Origin: Kosakonia oryzendophytica
Lineage (GTDB): Bacteria > Pseudomonadota > Gammaproteobacteria > Enterobacterales > Enterobacteriaceae
Direction: 5' to 3'
DNA: 64,000 nucleotides
Assembly: GCF_900094925.1 (NCBI RefSeq)
Contig: NZ_FMAY01000004.1
Location: 290,406 to 354,405 of the forward strand
Shown here: one piece after another, positions 29,397 to 37,579 of the stretch
How positions within the stretch are numbered: position 1 is the stretch's first letter
How the letters are laid out: each line of letters starts with the position of its first letter
Program-made: the position numbers and the translations under genes
Notes under the pieces: generated by a model
Databases searched by the model: none
Seen by the model: only the letters and a program-made list of their open reading frames with translations
Told to the model about the DNA's origin: nothing

Positions 29397-29864
29397 CTGT
29401 TTACTCCTTAACGCCCTGTATGAGAATGATGACAACAGAAAAATGCCGAAAACACCGGGTTAGCCTGCTTAGTATTATCAGGCTAATCTCTGGTGCGGCG
29501 ACATTAATGCTGTGTATTTGATGCTTTATCTACTATCGGCAAGCCGCGCTTTTTTAATTAGTCAAAAAACGCATTAAAAAATAATAGTTATGTTTTTCCC
29601 TATTAAATAATAACTACGATCACATTTTCTTTTATATGATATATCAAGGTGACTCACACCTCCTTGCTGGAATATATTATATACAATCACTCAATAACAA
29701 AAATTACGTTACCCATTGTATTAAAACCCTATTTTAGCGACACTGCTTATTATTATGGTTTGGATCAAAAAATATTCTTTTTTTACGTAAACAGCCGTGA
29801 AGATTTTAGTTAGGACGCCGATAAAAAAAAGGACTCCTCTCTATGGAATGTTTCTGAGGCCATT
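29397..29864. other. Divergent promoter region between two chemoreceptor genes
   Basis: A 468-base A+T-rich spacer. It holds a good FliA (sigma-28) promoter for the plus-strand gene at 29798-29824. On the minus strand a GCCGATAG (29540-29533) resembles a FliA -10 element but lacks a matching -35. The central part (about 29560-29780) is very A+T-rich and otherwise featureless. Confidence 0.6.
29798..29824 (+). promoter_or_regulatory. FliA (sigma-28) promoter of the second chemoreceptor gene
   Basis: TGAAGATT (-35, six of eight matches to TAAAGTTT), an 11-base spacer and a perfect GCCGATAA (-10). It lies 40 bases upstream of the start at 29865, the expected arrangement for a class 3 flagellar-regulon gene. 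Confidence 0.8.
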
Positions 29865-31406
29865 ATGACCATCCTGAAGAAATTGTTATTTGTTTTTTTA
29901 ATCACGTTTGTTGCAATAATCATCCTTGGCGGCCTGAGCATACGGGCTTTAGATAAAGCGCAGGAACGTTTTGATTATGTTGTAGATAATACTCTACCCA
30001 GCGTGAGTAAAATCAGTGAAGCGCTCCAGCACCGAGAAGAAGCCAGACGGCAAATTCTGATGTCATTGCTGGTTAATGATGAAAACGTGTTTACCAAGCA
30101 TATTACCCAGGCAAAAGATGAACTGGGGAAAACACGTGCCATTCTCGATTATTACAAAACCAATCTGATCAGCGATAAAACGGATGGCGAGTTGCAGCAA
30201 AAAGCCAGCGACTCATTTGATGAATACGCCCAAAAAGTGGATGCGTTGATTACCGCCTACCACAGCGACGGGGGCATTGAAGCTGCCCGAAAAATGGTCT
30301 CCGATGGCGGGATCACGGCAACGGCTTCCGTGGCACTCAGCGCCAATTTAAATGGCATGCTCAAATATAACTATGATCTCGCTAAAGAATATGCACAAAA
30401 CAACCATCAGCAATATATCAGTACCTTCTGGCTACTGGTTGGCACCATTATTGGTTTAGTGGCGCTGGTAGCCGTTTTCGCAACGTCTATTCTTAGCTAT
30501 CTGAATAAAGGTTTAAAAAGCCTGCAGACCAGTATGGGAACAATCAGTAATACCCTGGATTTAACCGTAAAAGTGGATCTGCATAAAAAAGATGAACTTG
30601 GTGCAACCGCAGAGAGTTTTAATAACCTGATGGATAAAATCCGCCAGGTGCTGGCAAGCGTAAAAGAAGCCAGCAACGAAGTGGATATTGCCGCCAGTGA
30701 AATCGCCAAGAGTAACGATGATCTCTCTTCCCGCACGGAATCCCAGGCCTCGTCACTGGAACAGACCGCTGCCAGCATGAATGAGCTGTCGGTGACGGTA
30801 AAACACAATATGGACAATGCCCAGGAAGCCAATACGTTTATTGGGCGCGTTCAGTCCATGGTCAATGAAAGCCATCGGGAATTGAGTTCGCTGCAAAAAT
30901 CCATTGACGATATTTCTGCTTCATCGGCGAAAATCTCTGAAATTACTGACATTATCGACGGCATTGCTTTCCAGACCAACATCCTCGCGCTGAACGCGGC
31001 GGTGGAAGCGGCCCGCGCCGGGGAACAAGGCAAAGGCTTTGCGGTGGTGGCCGGAGAGGTGCGTTCCCTGTCGCAGCGCTCGTCCGTGGCCGCACGGGAT
31101 ATTCGCGGGTTAATCGATGAAGCGATCAAAAATGTGGATCAGGGAGTCAGTTATGCGGCGAACGTCACCACCCGTATGAACGACGCATTGGGCGCAGTCG
31201 ATGAAACCACGGTGCTTATCAACCAGGTCAATAACTCCTCCACCGAGCAGAGTCACGGCATCGAGCAGGTGAATATCGCCGTCAGCCAGATGGAGGGGAA
31301 TTTGCAGCAGAACGCCGCGATGGTGGAAGAGATGGCCACGGCCGCAAACTCTCTGAGTCACCAGGCCGGGAAACTGCTCAACGATGTGAATGCATTTAAA
31401 TTGTAG
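29865..31406 (+). CDS. Methyl-accepting chemotaxis protein without tether
   Basis: A 513-residue chemoreceptor. The first helix lies at residues 7-28, a four-helix-bundle ligand domain follows (about 30-185, NTLPSVSKISEALQHREEAR), then the second helix (WLLVGTIIGLVALVAVFATS), HAMP and the conserved hairpin NILALNAAVEAARAGEQGKG. It ends in LLNDVNAFKL, lacking the NWETF tail of its divergent neighbour, so adaptation probably needs help from tethered receptors. The start follows TGAGGCCATT. Transcription from a FliA promoter is supported by the sequence upstream. Confidence 0.93.
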   Translation: MTILKKLLFVFLITFVAIIILGGLSIRALDKAQERFDYVVDNTLPSVSKISEALQHREEARRQILMSLLVNDENVFTKHITQAKDELGKTRAILDYYKTNLISDKTDGELQQKASDSFDEYAQKVDALITAYHSDGGIEAARKMVSDGGITATASVALSANLNGMLKYNYDLAKEYAQNNHQQYISTFWLLVGTIIGLVALVAVFATSILSYLNKGLKSLQTSMGTISNTLDLTVKVDLHKKDELGATAESFNNLMDKIRQVLASVKEASNEVDIAASEIAKSNDDLSSRTESQASSLEQTAASMNELSVTVKHNMDNAQEANTFIGRVQSMVNESHRELSSLQKSIDDISASSAKISEITDIIDGIAFQTNILALNAAVEAARAGEQGKGFAVVAGEVRSLSQRSSVAARDIRGLIDEAIKNVDQGVSYAANVTTRMNDALGAVDETTVLINQVNNSSTEQSHGIEQVNIAVSQMEGNLQQNAAMVEEMATAANSLSHQAGKLLNDVNAFKL

Positions 31407-31436
31407 CCACAGAGCCGGGTGTTTCGCGCATCCGGC

Positions 31437-31526
31437 TTACACCTTCGCCCCACGTCGGCACAGCACCATCAGCACCAGCGTGCCAGGACTTAACCCGATA
31501 AACACAACATCCAGAGAAGTGGCCAT
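31437..31526 (-). CDS. Possible 29-residue membrane peptide
   Basis: A very short frame with a strong ribosome-binding site (GAAGGAGAACAG before ATG). The product is a single hydrophobic helix: MATSLDVVFIGLSPG, then LVLMVLC, ending in a basic tail RRGAKV, giving an N-out/C-in or tail-in small membrane protein. It is downstream of the minus-strand gene ending at 31644 and may be cotranscribed. I do not recognise a known small-protein family. The main support is the Shine-Dalgarno and the helix-plus-basic-tail pattern. Confidence 0.4.
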   Translation of the reverse strand: MATSLDVVFIGLSPGTLVLMVLCRRGAKV

Positions 31527-31643
31527 TCTGTTCTCCTTCGTTCTTGCCCTCTGCAATGGCACTCCCCTACTCGCTTATCCAGGCGCTGTACGAGATAAAT
31601 ACCGCCACGTGGAGAAACCCGCCGCTGAAGAGGTTCAACCGGC

Positions 31644-32414
31644 TCATCCCGTTGGGGTGAGTCGATTGATCCCCATTGCCATCACCTGCGCCGGATCGAA
31701 CAGCGATAAGCTCTCCACCTGCGACAGCAGCAGCACTTTGCGAAAATCCAACGCGGAGCGCGGTCCCGACGTTAAATCAATGTCGTGCGACGCGTACCAG
31801 GCGCTGTAATTATGCTCAACATGCAGATCGAGCGTATTGTCATCCCGGTAGCCGCTCAGCATCGGGATCAGTACGATGTTATTGGCATCACCGCTATCAA
31901 ACGTTGCGGTATGGATCATGCCAATGTAAATGCGCTGCGACTTGAGCGTTATCCAGGCCAGGTCGCCCTTTTCCATACACTGATAAATCAGCCCTTCAAC
32001 CCCATTTGCCCGCGACAGATGTTTATACAACTCCCGTCGGCCATGGCTATCGAGACGCGCACTGCCAGACCAGTTGGAGCGCCAGAGGCAAAAGATGACG
32101 GCGAACGCAAGCATGATCACCACCGGTGCCTGGATGCCTAAAAAGCTCCAGTTCATAAAGCTCATGTGCAGATGGTAGTGCTCCGCGTCAAAAAATGAAG
32201 GCAGTGCATTCATCACCGCAGAGGCGAGCAGCAGACCGAGCCATAGCAACGCCGTAGCCAGCATCCCCTGTAAGACAAAGACGCAACCATACAACGCGAC
32301 CAGAAAATAGACATCCCAGCCAAAGCTGCGTTTGAATTTGAAACGCGTCGTCAGATCGTGGGAGGTATACCAGTAGCCACACACCATCAACACCATAAAG
32401 ATCGCTGTTCCCAT
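31644..32414 (-). CDS. Membrane protein of unknown function
   Basis: A 256-residue protein with three to four N-terminal hydrophobic segments (about residues 2-16, 32-65 and 95-112) and a soluble C-terminal half of about 140 residues, probably cytosolic. The soluble part includes GVEGLIYQCMEKGDLAWITLK and RIYIGMIHTATF, suggesting a small beta-rich domain. I do not recognise the family. Its start lies one base after the stop of the 65-residue gene upstream, so the two are translationally coupled. Confidence 0.7.
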   Translation of the reverse strand: MGTAIFMVLMVCGYWYTSHDLTTRFKFKRSFGWDVYFLVALYGCVFVLQGMLATALLWLGLLLASAVMNALPSFFDAEHYHLHMSFMNWSFLGIQAPVVIMLAFAVIFCLWRSNWSGSARLDSHGRRELYKHLSRANGVEGLIYQCMEKGDLAWITLKSQRIYIGMIHTATFDSGDANNIVLIPMLSGYRDDNTLDLHVEHNYSAWYASHDIDLTSGPRSALDFRKVLLLSQVESLSLFDPAQVMAMGINRLTPTG

Positions 32415-32415
32415 T

Positions 32416-32613
32416 TTACGCCCTCTTTAGTGCGTCAACGTGGCGTTTGAAATCCTCCTGTACCCGCTGGCAACGGATATTGACCGAGGTGTTACCGTCA
32501 GCATCAACGAGAATACGATCGCCATCTTCAATGGCATCCTGGATCTCACCATGGCTCATCACCTGCAATAACCGGTCTGGACTGGCGAATAAGGAATACA
32601 ACATTTTTTTCAT
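32416..32613 (-). CDS. Small conserved-looking protein coupled to the membrane protein
   Basis: A 65-residue, hydrophilic protein with no signal. The ATG at 32613 is set by GGAGGT 6 bases upstream; an upstream frame of 11 residues has none. It contains EIQDAIEDGDRILVDADGN, a possible beta-hairpin, and a basic C-terminal helix. I do not recognise a domain. Its stop is one base from the next start, so it forms a two-gene unit with the membrane protein; a toxin-antitoxin role is not supported by any motif. Confidence 0.65.
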   Translation of the reverse strand: MKKMLYSLFASPDRLLQVMSHGEIQDAIEDGDRILVDADGNTSVNIRCQRVQEDFKRHVDALKRA

Positions 32614-32794
32614 CACTGACCTCCGCAGCCAAGTATAGAAATCCACGACCGGCTATGCGGAATTTTAACCTTTTTCTTACTGACGCAGCGGCGGGCCTGC
32701 CGGTTGTCACTTTTAAGCAATAAGTTGTCATCTGCGCGTGCGCACGCCAATGGTTCTCTGTGGAAACTGGGGAAAAAACCGACGGAGAGCCAGG

Positions 32795-34465
32795 ATGTTA
32801 ACGACCCCCAGTGACAAATATAAACCGCACACGCCAGTGAAAATCAGCGACCGCCGCTGGCCGGACAACACCCTCACACACGCACCGCGTTGGTTGTCCA
32901 CTGACCTGCGGGACGGCAACCAGGCACTCGCCGAACCCATGGATGCGGCACGTAAACTGACGTTCTGGGATTTACTGCTCGCCTGCGGGTTTAAAGAAAT
33001 TGAGGTCGCCTTCCCGTCCGCATCGCAAACCGATTTCAATTTTGTGCGCCAGCTAATTGAGGAACAGCGCATCCCTGACGATGTCACTATTCAGGTCTTA
33101 ACGCAGGCGCGGGAAGACTTAATTGCCCGCACCTTTGAATCGTTGCAGGGCGCGCACCGCGCCACGGTGCATTTATACAATGCCACAGCGCCCGTGTTTC
33201 GCGAGCAGGTCTTCCGCCAGAGCCGTGAAGAGATTGTCATGCTGGCCGTCAACGCGGCAAAACAGATCCGCCGCCAGTGTGAAGAGGCAACAGGCACCGC
33301 GTGGGTGTTTCAATACTCGCCGGAAACCTTCTGTTTTACCGAAGCCGAATTTGCGCTGGAGATTTGCGAAGCAGTAGCCGATGTCTGGGATCCCTCCCCC
33401 CTGCGGCCGATGATCATCAACCTGCCCGCCACAGTCGAAGTCAACACACCGAATGTGTACGCCGATCAGATTGAGCACTTTTGCCGCCATTTCTCCCGCC
33501 GGGAACAGGTCTGCATCAGCGTGCATACGCATAACGATCGTGGCACGGGCATTGCCAGCGCGGAACTGGCGTTGCTGGCTGGCGCTGAGCGCGTAGAAGG
33601 ATGCCTGTTTGGCAATGGCGAGCGCACCGGGAATGCGGACCTGGTGACACTGGCGCTGAACCTCTATACCCAGGGCATCGCCCCGCAGCTCGATTTCAGC
33701 GAAATGAAAAAAGTGGTGGAGATCGTCGAAGCGTGCAACCAGCTCCCTGTGGCACCACGCCATCCTTACGCCGGAGAACTGGTATTTACGGCGTTTTCCG
33801 GTTCGCATCAGGATGCCATCAAAAAAGGGTTCGCCGCCCGCCAACTTGCTCCGGCCTCGTACTGGGAAGTGCCCTATCTGCCACTCGATCCGGCAGACGT
33901 AGGTTGCAGCTACGAGGCAGTGATCCGCGTGAACAGTCAGTCTGGCAAAAGCGGTGCGGCATGGTTGCTGGAACAGAACCATGGCCTGAGTCTGCCACGT
34001 AAACTGCAACAGGCCTTCAGCCAGCAGGTACAGCATGAAGCCGATCGCGCAGGAAAAGAGATGTCGCAAATGGCCATCTGGAACCTGTTCCGCCAGCGTT
34101 ACGGCCTGGTGGATCAGCCCACTCTGCAACTGATTGAGTACACCTGCACTAACCAGCCGGGGCAAGAGACCGCCCTGTTGGCGGAACTCCGCTACGATGG
34201 CAAAGCACTGAAATTCGGTGCGACCGGCAACGGTTTTCTTTCCGCCGCCATCACCGCGCTGTGCCGAAACCTGAACATGGAGATCAACATTGAGAGCTAT
34301 CACGAGCATACGCTGGGGAAACACAGCGACAGCCGCTCAGTCGCCTATGTCTGCTGCGAAAATAAAAAAGGCGACCGCGCCTGGGGCGTGAGCATTGATA
34401 GCGACATAACCCGCGCCTCATTGCAGGCGTTGCTGAACGCTGCAGGGCAGTTTATTACGGCGTAA
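32795..34465 (+). CDS. 2-isopropylmalate synthase, LeuA type 2
   Basis: A DRE-TIM metallolyase of 556 residues that condenses an acyl-CoA with a 2-keto acid, normally acetyl-CoA with 2-ketoisovalerate in leucine synthesis. The catalytic DRE-like segment is STDLRDGNQALAEPM, the metal site SVHTHNDRGTG, and a C-terminal LeuA dimer/regulatory domain begins near residue 430. The family is the long form typical of actinobacteria and some enterics, distinct from E. coli LeuA. The ATG at 32795 follows GGAGAGCCAGG. It stands alone, without leuBCD, and its stop overlaps a convergent AraC gene by 11 bases. Confidence 0.9.
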   Translation: MLTTPSDKYKPHTPVKISDRRWPDNTLTHAPRWLSTDLRDGNQALAEPMDAARKLTFWDLLLACGFKEIEVAFPSASQTDFNFVRQLIEEQRIPDDVTIQVLTQAREDLIARTFESLQGAHRATVHLYNATAPVFREQVFRQSREEIVMLAVNAAKQIRRQCEEATGTAWVFQYSPETFCFTEAEFALEICEAVADVWDPSPLRPMIINLPATVEVNTPNVYADQIEHFCRHFSRREQVCISVHTHNDRGTGIASAELALLAGAERVEGCLFGNGERTGNADLVTLALNLYTQGIAPQLDFSEMKKVVEIVEACNQLPVAPRHPYAGELVFTAFSGSHQDAIKKGFAARQLAPASYWEVPYLPLDPADVGCSYEAVIRVNSQSGKSGAAWLLEQNHGLSLPRKLQQAFSQQVQHEADRAGKEMSQMAIWNLFRQRYGLVDQPTLQLIEYTCTNQPGQETALLAELRYDGKALKFGATGNGFLSAAITALCRNLNMEINIESYHEHTLGKHSDSRSVAYVCCENKKGDRAWGVSIDSDITRASLQALLNAAGQFITA

Positions 34466-35216
34466 AGTAATCGCCGGGCGGAACCCCCATCACCCGGCGA
34501 AACATGGCGCTAAAGGCGCTGGGATTCGCATAGCCAGAGTCCAGCGCCACCTGCGTAACCGGCTCACCTCTGGCCAGTCGTGTCAGCGCACCCAGTAATC
34601 GCGCGCGCCGCACCCATTCGCTGAACTGTAACCCGGTTTGTTGGTAGAAATGACGCGACAGCGTTCGCCCACTCATACTCACCTGGCGGGCGGCATTTTC
34701 CAGCGTCCACGCTCCGGCGGGCGTTGCACGCACCGCATCGCACAGCTGTTTTAAACGGGGTGATGAGGGTTCCGGTAAACAAAACGGCAGCGTGTTCATC
34801 AGGCGGATTTCATCGAGGATCAGTTCATAAATACGCTCCGCCCGCGTCCCGGCCTGATACGCCGCAGGCAGCTCCAGGGCGTTCACGATCAGCGCCCGCA
34901 ATAACTCGCTGATCCGCACCACCTGGCAGATAACCGGCAGATCGGCGCGCGCCAGCGGCTGCACAAATACGCCCCGCGCCTGCACGTCGCCGTCAATATG
35001 CAGGGCATGCAAAACGTGCGCAGGGATCCAGACACCCCGGGTTGGCGGCACCACCCACGTCCCCTGCGCGGTTTCAACGCGGATCACCCCGCTCAGGGTA
35101 TGAATCAGTTGATCGCAAGGGTGCGTGTGCCACGGCTCATGTTCGCCATGTCGGTAGTCATGGGCATAAGGGATCAGAGAACGGTGGGAGAAATCCAAAA
35201 CGAAAGTCTGTTTCAC
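34455..35216 (-). CDS. AraC-family regulator with N-terminal cupin
   Basis: A 253-residue transcription factor. Residues 20-95 form an AraC-type cupin sensor (WHTHPCDQLIHTLSGVIRVET), and 155-250 hold the two helix-turn-helix motifs (AARQVSMSGRTLSRHFYQQTG and VALDSGYANPSAFSAMFRR). It resembles the NimR (YeaM) group, which control efflux or transport genes. The adjacent convergent isopropylmalate synthase gene is not an obvious target. Ligand and targets are unknown. Confidence 0.9.
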   Translation of the reverse strand: MKQTFVLDFSHRSLIPYAHDYRHGEHEPWHTHPCDQLIHTLSGVIRVETAQGTWVVPPTRGVWIPAHVLHALHIDGDVQARGVFVQPLARADLPVICQVVRISELLRALIVNALELPAAYQAGTRAERIYELILDEIRLMNTLPFCLPEPSSPRLKQLCDAVRATPAGAWTLENAARQVSMSGRTLSRHFYQQTGLQFSEWVRRARLLGALTRLARGEPVTQVALDSGYANPSAFSAMFRRVMGVPPGDYFTP

Positions 35217-35332
35217 GGCGCGCCTGTAGGAGTCATTGGCAGGGTCATCCTACCTTAAACAGCGCCGCGTTTTCTGTCATCCGTTGTCTGCAGCGCCGGA
35301 AAGCGGCAGGCCGAATCACAGACACACGCACA

Positions 35333-35360
35333 GGCCCGGTAAGCCTTACGCCACCGGGCA
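35333..35360. repeat. REP-like palindrome after the yia operon
   Basis: GCCCGGT (35334-35340) and ACCGGGC (35353-35359) flank AAGCCTTACGCC, a G+C-rich palindrome resembling an extragenic REP unit. It lies 14 bases downstream of the last yia gene stop and could stabilise or end that transcript. Confidence 0.55.
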
Positions 35361-35373
35361 CCGTGCAGAAAAC

Positions 35374-36069
35374 TTACTGCCCGTAGTAGGCGTTTGAACC
35401 GTGCTTGCGCAAGTAGTGTTTATCCAGTAACGGTTGCTGCATATCTGGCAGTTGCGGTGCAAGCTGGCGGGAGAAAAGCCCCATATACGCGCACTCTTCC
35501 AGCACCACCGCGTTATGCACCGCGTCGGCAGCGTTCTTGCCCCACGCGAACGGGCCGTGGGAATGCACCAGCACCGCCGGGATCTGCATCGGGTCGATAT
35601 CGCGCTGCTCGAAGGTTTTAATGATCACCTCGCCGGTCTGATACTCGTACTCACCGTTGATCTCCTCGTCGGTCATCAAGCGGGTGCAGGGGATCGCACC
35701 GTAGAAGTAATCCGCGTGGGTAGTTCCCCACGCGGGCAGATCCAGCCCGGCCTGCGACCAGATGGTGGCATGGCGAGAATGGGTATGTACAATGCCGCCA
35801 ATTTGCGGAAAACGGCGATACAGCGCCAGGTGCGTTGGCGTGTCGGATGACGGCTTTTTATTGCCTTCCACCACCCTACCGCTGGCGATTTCCACCACCA
35901 CCATATCCTCTGCGGTCATCACGTCGTACTCCACGCCGGAGGGTTTGATCACCATCCGTGTGCCGCTCTCATCCACCGCGCTGACGTTACCCCAGGTAAA
36001 AGTCACCAGATGATGGGCGGGCAGCGCCAGGTTGGCGGCCAGCACCTCGGCTTTCAGTTGCGCTAACAT
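35374..36069 (-). CDS. sgbE: L-ribulose-5-phosphate 4-epimerase (YiaS/SgbE)
   Basis: A class II aldolase-fold epimerase of 231 residues that delivers D-xylulose 5-phosphate to the pentose phosphate pathway. The zinc site appears as HTHSRHAT with a third histidine in [21 protein letters not shown] and [15 protein letters not shown] are family motifs. The start at 36069 overlaps the previous stop by 7 bases (ATGTTAG). It is the final step of the yia pathway. The upstream extension of the frame has no support. Confidence 0.95.
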   Translation of the reverse strand: MLAQLKAEVLAANLALPAHHLVTFTWGNVSAVDESGTRMVIKPSGVEYDVMTAEDMVVVEIASGRVVEGNKKPSSDTPTHLALYRRFPQIGGIVHTHSRHATIWSQAGLDLPAWGTTHADYFYGAIPCTRLMTDEEINGEYEYQTGEVIIKTFEQRDIDPMQIPAVLVHSHGPFAWGKNAADAVHNAVVLEECAYMGLFSRQLAPQLPDMQQPLLDKHYLRKHGSNAYYGQ

Positions 36070-36923
36070 ACCAATCCTCCTTCCTGCATACGGGCTTCGA
36101 TCCAGCGGCGGGCCTGAATAATTTCCAGCACCGGCTCTTTGGCTTTTTCGGTCCACATTTCAATTAAAAACGCGCCGCGGTAGTTCAGTTGGTGCAGCGT
36201 ACGGAACACGCCGACAAAATCGACGCAGCCTTCACCAAACGGCACATCACGGAACTGGCCGGGGCTCTTTTCCGTCACCGGCTGGGTATCTTTCAGATGA
36301 ATAGCGGCAATGCGGTTGATACCCAGCGCCAGTTCAGCAGGCACATCATTACCCCAGGCCGTCAGGTTGCCCACATCCGGGTAGACGCTAAACCACGGCG
36401 AGGCGAGCATGTCGTCCCACTTTTTCCATTTGCTGATAGAGTTCATAAAGGCGGTATCCATAATCTCGACCGCCAGCATCACCTGCGCGGCGGCGGCCTG
36501 TTCCACCGCCCACGCCAGCCCATCGGCAAAACGCTGTTGTGTGCCCGCGTCATGCTCTTCGTAGTAAACGTCGTACCCGGCCAGTTGAATGGTGCGGATC
36601 CCCAGATCCCGCGCCAGACGGATAGCTTTTGTCATAATGTCCCGCGCCCGTTCACGCACGCGTTCATCGCGGCTGCCAAACGGAAAACGGCGGTGCGCCG
36701 ATAAGCACATCGACGGAATAGACACTCCGGTTTCCAGCATCGCTTCCACCAGCGATGCCCGCTGTGTGGTGCTCCACTCCAGTCGCGAAAGCCGCTCATC
36801 GCTCTCATCAACAGACATTTCAACAAAATCGAAACCGCAGCTTTTCGCCAGCACCAGCCTTTCCGGCCAGCTCAGATCTTTCGCCAGCGCTTTTTCATAA
36901 ATGCCCAACGGATGTGTACGCAT
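36063..36923 (-). CDS. sgbU: L-xylulose-5-phosphate 3-epimerase (YiaR/SgbU)
   Basis: A TIM-barrel sugar-phosphate epimerase of 286 residues, the E. coli SgbU/UlaE length. Family motifs include the metal-ligand region [23 protein letters not shown] and the IHLKDTQPV strand. It converts L-xylulose 5-phosphate to L-ribulose 5-phosphate between YiaQ and YiaS. The start overlaps the yiaQ stop by one base (TAATG). Confidence 0.95.
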   Translation of the reverse strand: MRTHPLGIYEKALAKDLSWPERLVLAKSCGFDFVEMSVDESDERLSRLEWSTTQRASLVEAMLETGVSIPSMCLSAHRRFPFGSRDERVRERARDIMTKAIRLARDLGIRTIQLAGYDVYYEEHDAGTQQRFADGLAWAVEQAAAAQVMLAVEIMDTAFMNSISKWKKWDDMLASPWFSVYPDVGNLTAWGNDVPAELALGINRIAAIHLKDTQPVTEKSPGQFRDVPFGEGCVDFVGVFRTLHQLNYRGAFLIEMWTEKAKEPVLEIIQARRWIEARMQEGGLVC

Positions 36924-37579
36924 TACTTCTCTCCCCAGATGGCATCAATGTGCTGATGAAACGCGCGGGCAATCTGCTGAGGGTTCGCCGCGCCGGATAG
37001 CGCGCGCCCGGCGATAAAGGCTTTCACGTTAATGTCCTTAAACAGCGGCAGATCCTCAGGCGTCAGCCCGCCGGTGACCGACAGTTCGAGACCGATATCA
37101 GAAAGCGCTTTCATCCGCGCCAGATCCGCATCGCCCCACTGCTGGCCGCTGGCCTGCGCATCACGACCACGGTGGTAAATCGCCTGGCGCACCCCCACGC
37201 GATACCAGTCGCGGGCATCCTCGAAAGTCCAGTTGCCAAACAGCTCAATCTGAATGTCACCGTGGTGCGCCTGCGCAACCGCGTGGCCTTTTTCGATAGT
37301 CGCCAGTGGCGCAGCGCCGATAATGGTCATCCAGTTCGCGCCCGCCCCAAGCGCCTGCTGTGCCAGCGTTTCCCCGGCGTCGGCGACTTTCCAGTCCGCA
37401 ACGATGATCTTCTCCGGACACTGAGCGCGCAGTGCGCGTACGGCGTTTACCCCTTCGCACAGGCACAAAATGGTGCCGGCTTCGATGATGTCGACATGAT
37501 CCTGTAACAGCGCCACATCACGTTGCGCGGCGTCGAGTCGGGTATGGTCGAGCGCCAGTTGCAGTAATGGTCGGCTCAT
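36923..37579 (-). CDS. sgbH: 3-keto-L-gulonate-6-phosphate decarboxylase (YiaQ/SgbH)
   Basis: A member of the orotidine-phosphate-decarboxylase suprafamily, 218 residues. The catalytic strand reads [14 protein letters not shown] with the conserved Asp and Lys, and the phosphate-binding end is [11 protein letters not shown] and FIAGRALSG. It decarboxylates 3-keto-L-gulonate 6-phosphate to L-xylulose 5-phosphate. It overlaps the kinase gene by 4 bases. Confidence 0.95.
   Translation of the reverse strand: MSRPLLQLALDHTRLDAAQRDVALLQDHVDIIEAGTILCLCEGVNAVRALRAQCPEKIIVADWKVADAGETLAQQALGAGANWMTIIGAAPLATIEKGHAVAQAHHGDIQIELFGNWTFEDARDWYRVGVRQAIYHRGRDAQASGQQWGDADLARMKALSDIGLELSVTGGLTPEDLPLFKDINVKAFIAGRALSGAANPQQIARAFHQHIDAIWGEK

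Noticed and set aside
32416..32613. Toxin-antitoxin pair with the following membrane protein
   Set aside because: Neither protein shows a toxin or antitoxin motif, and the membrane partner is too large for a typical membrane toxin.
33173..34324. 383-codon open frame on the minus strand
   Set aside because: Antisense shadow of the isopropylmalate synthase gene with no recognisable domain.
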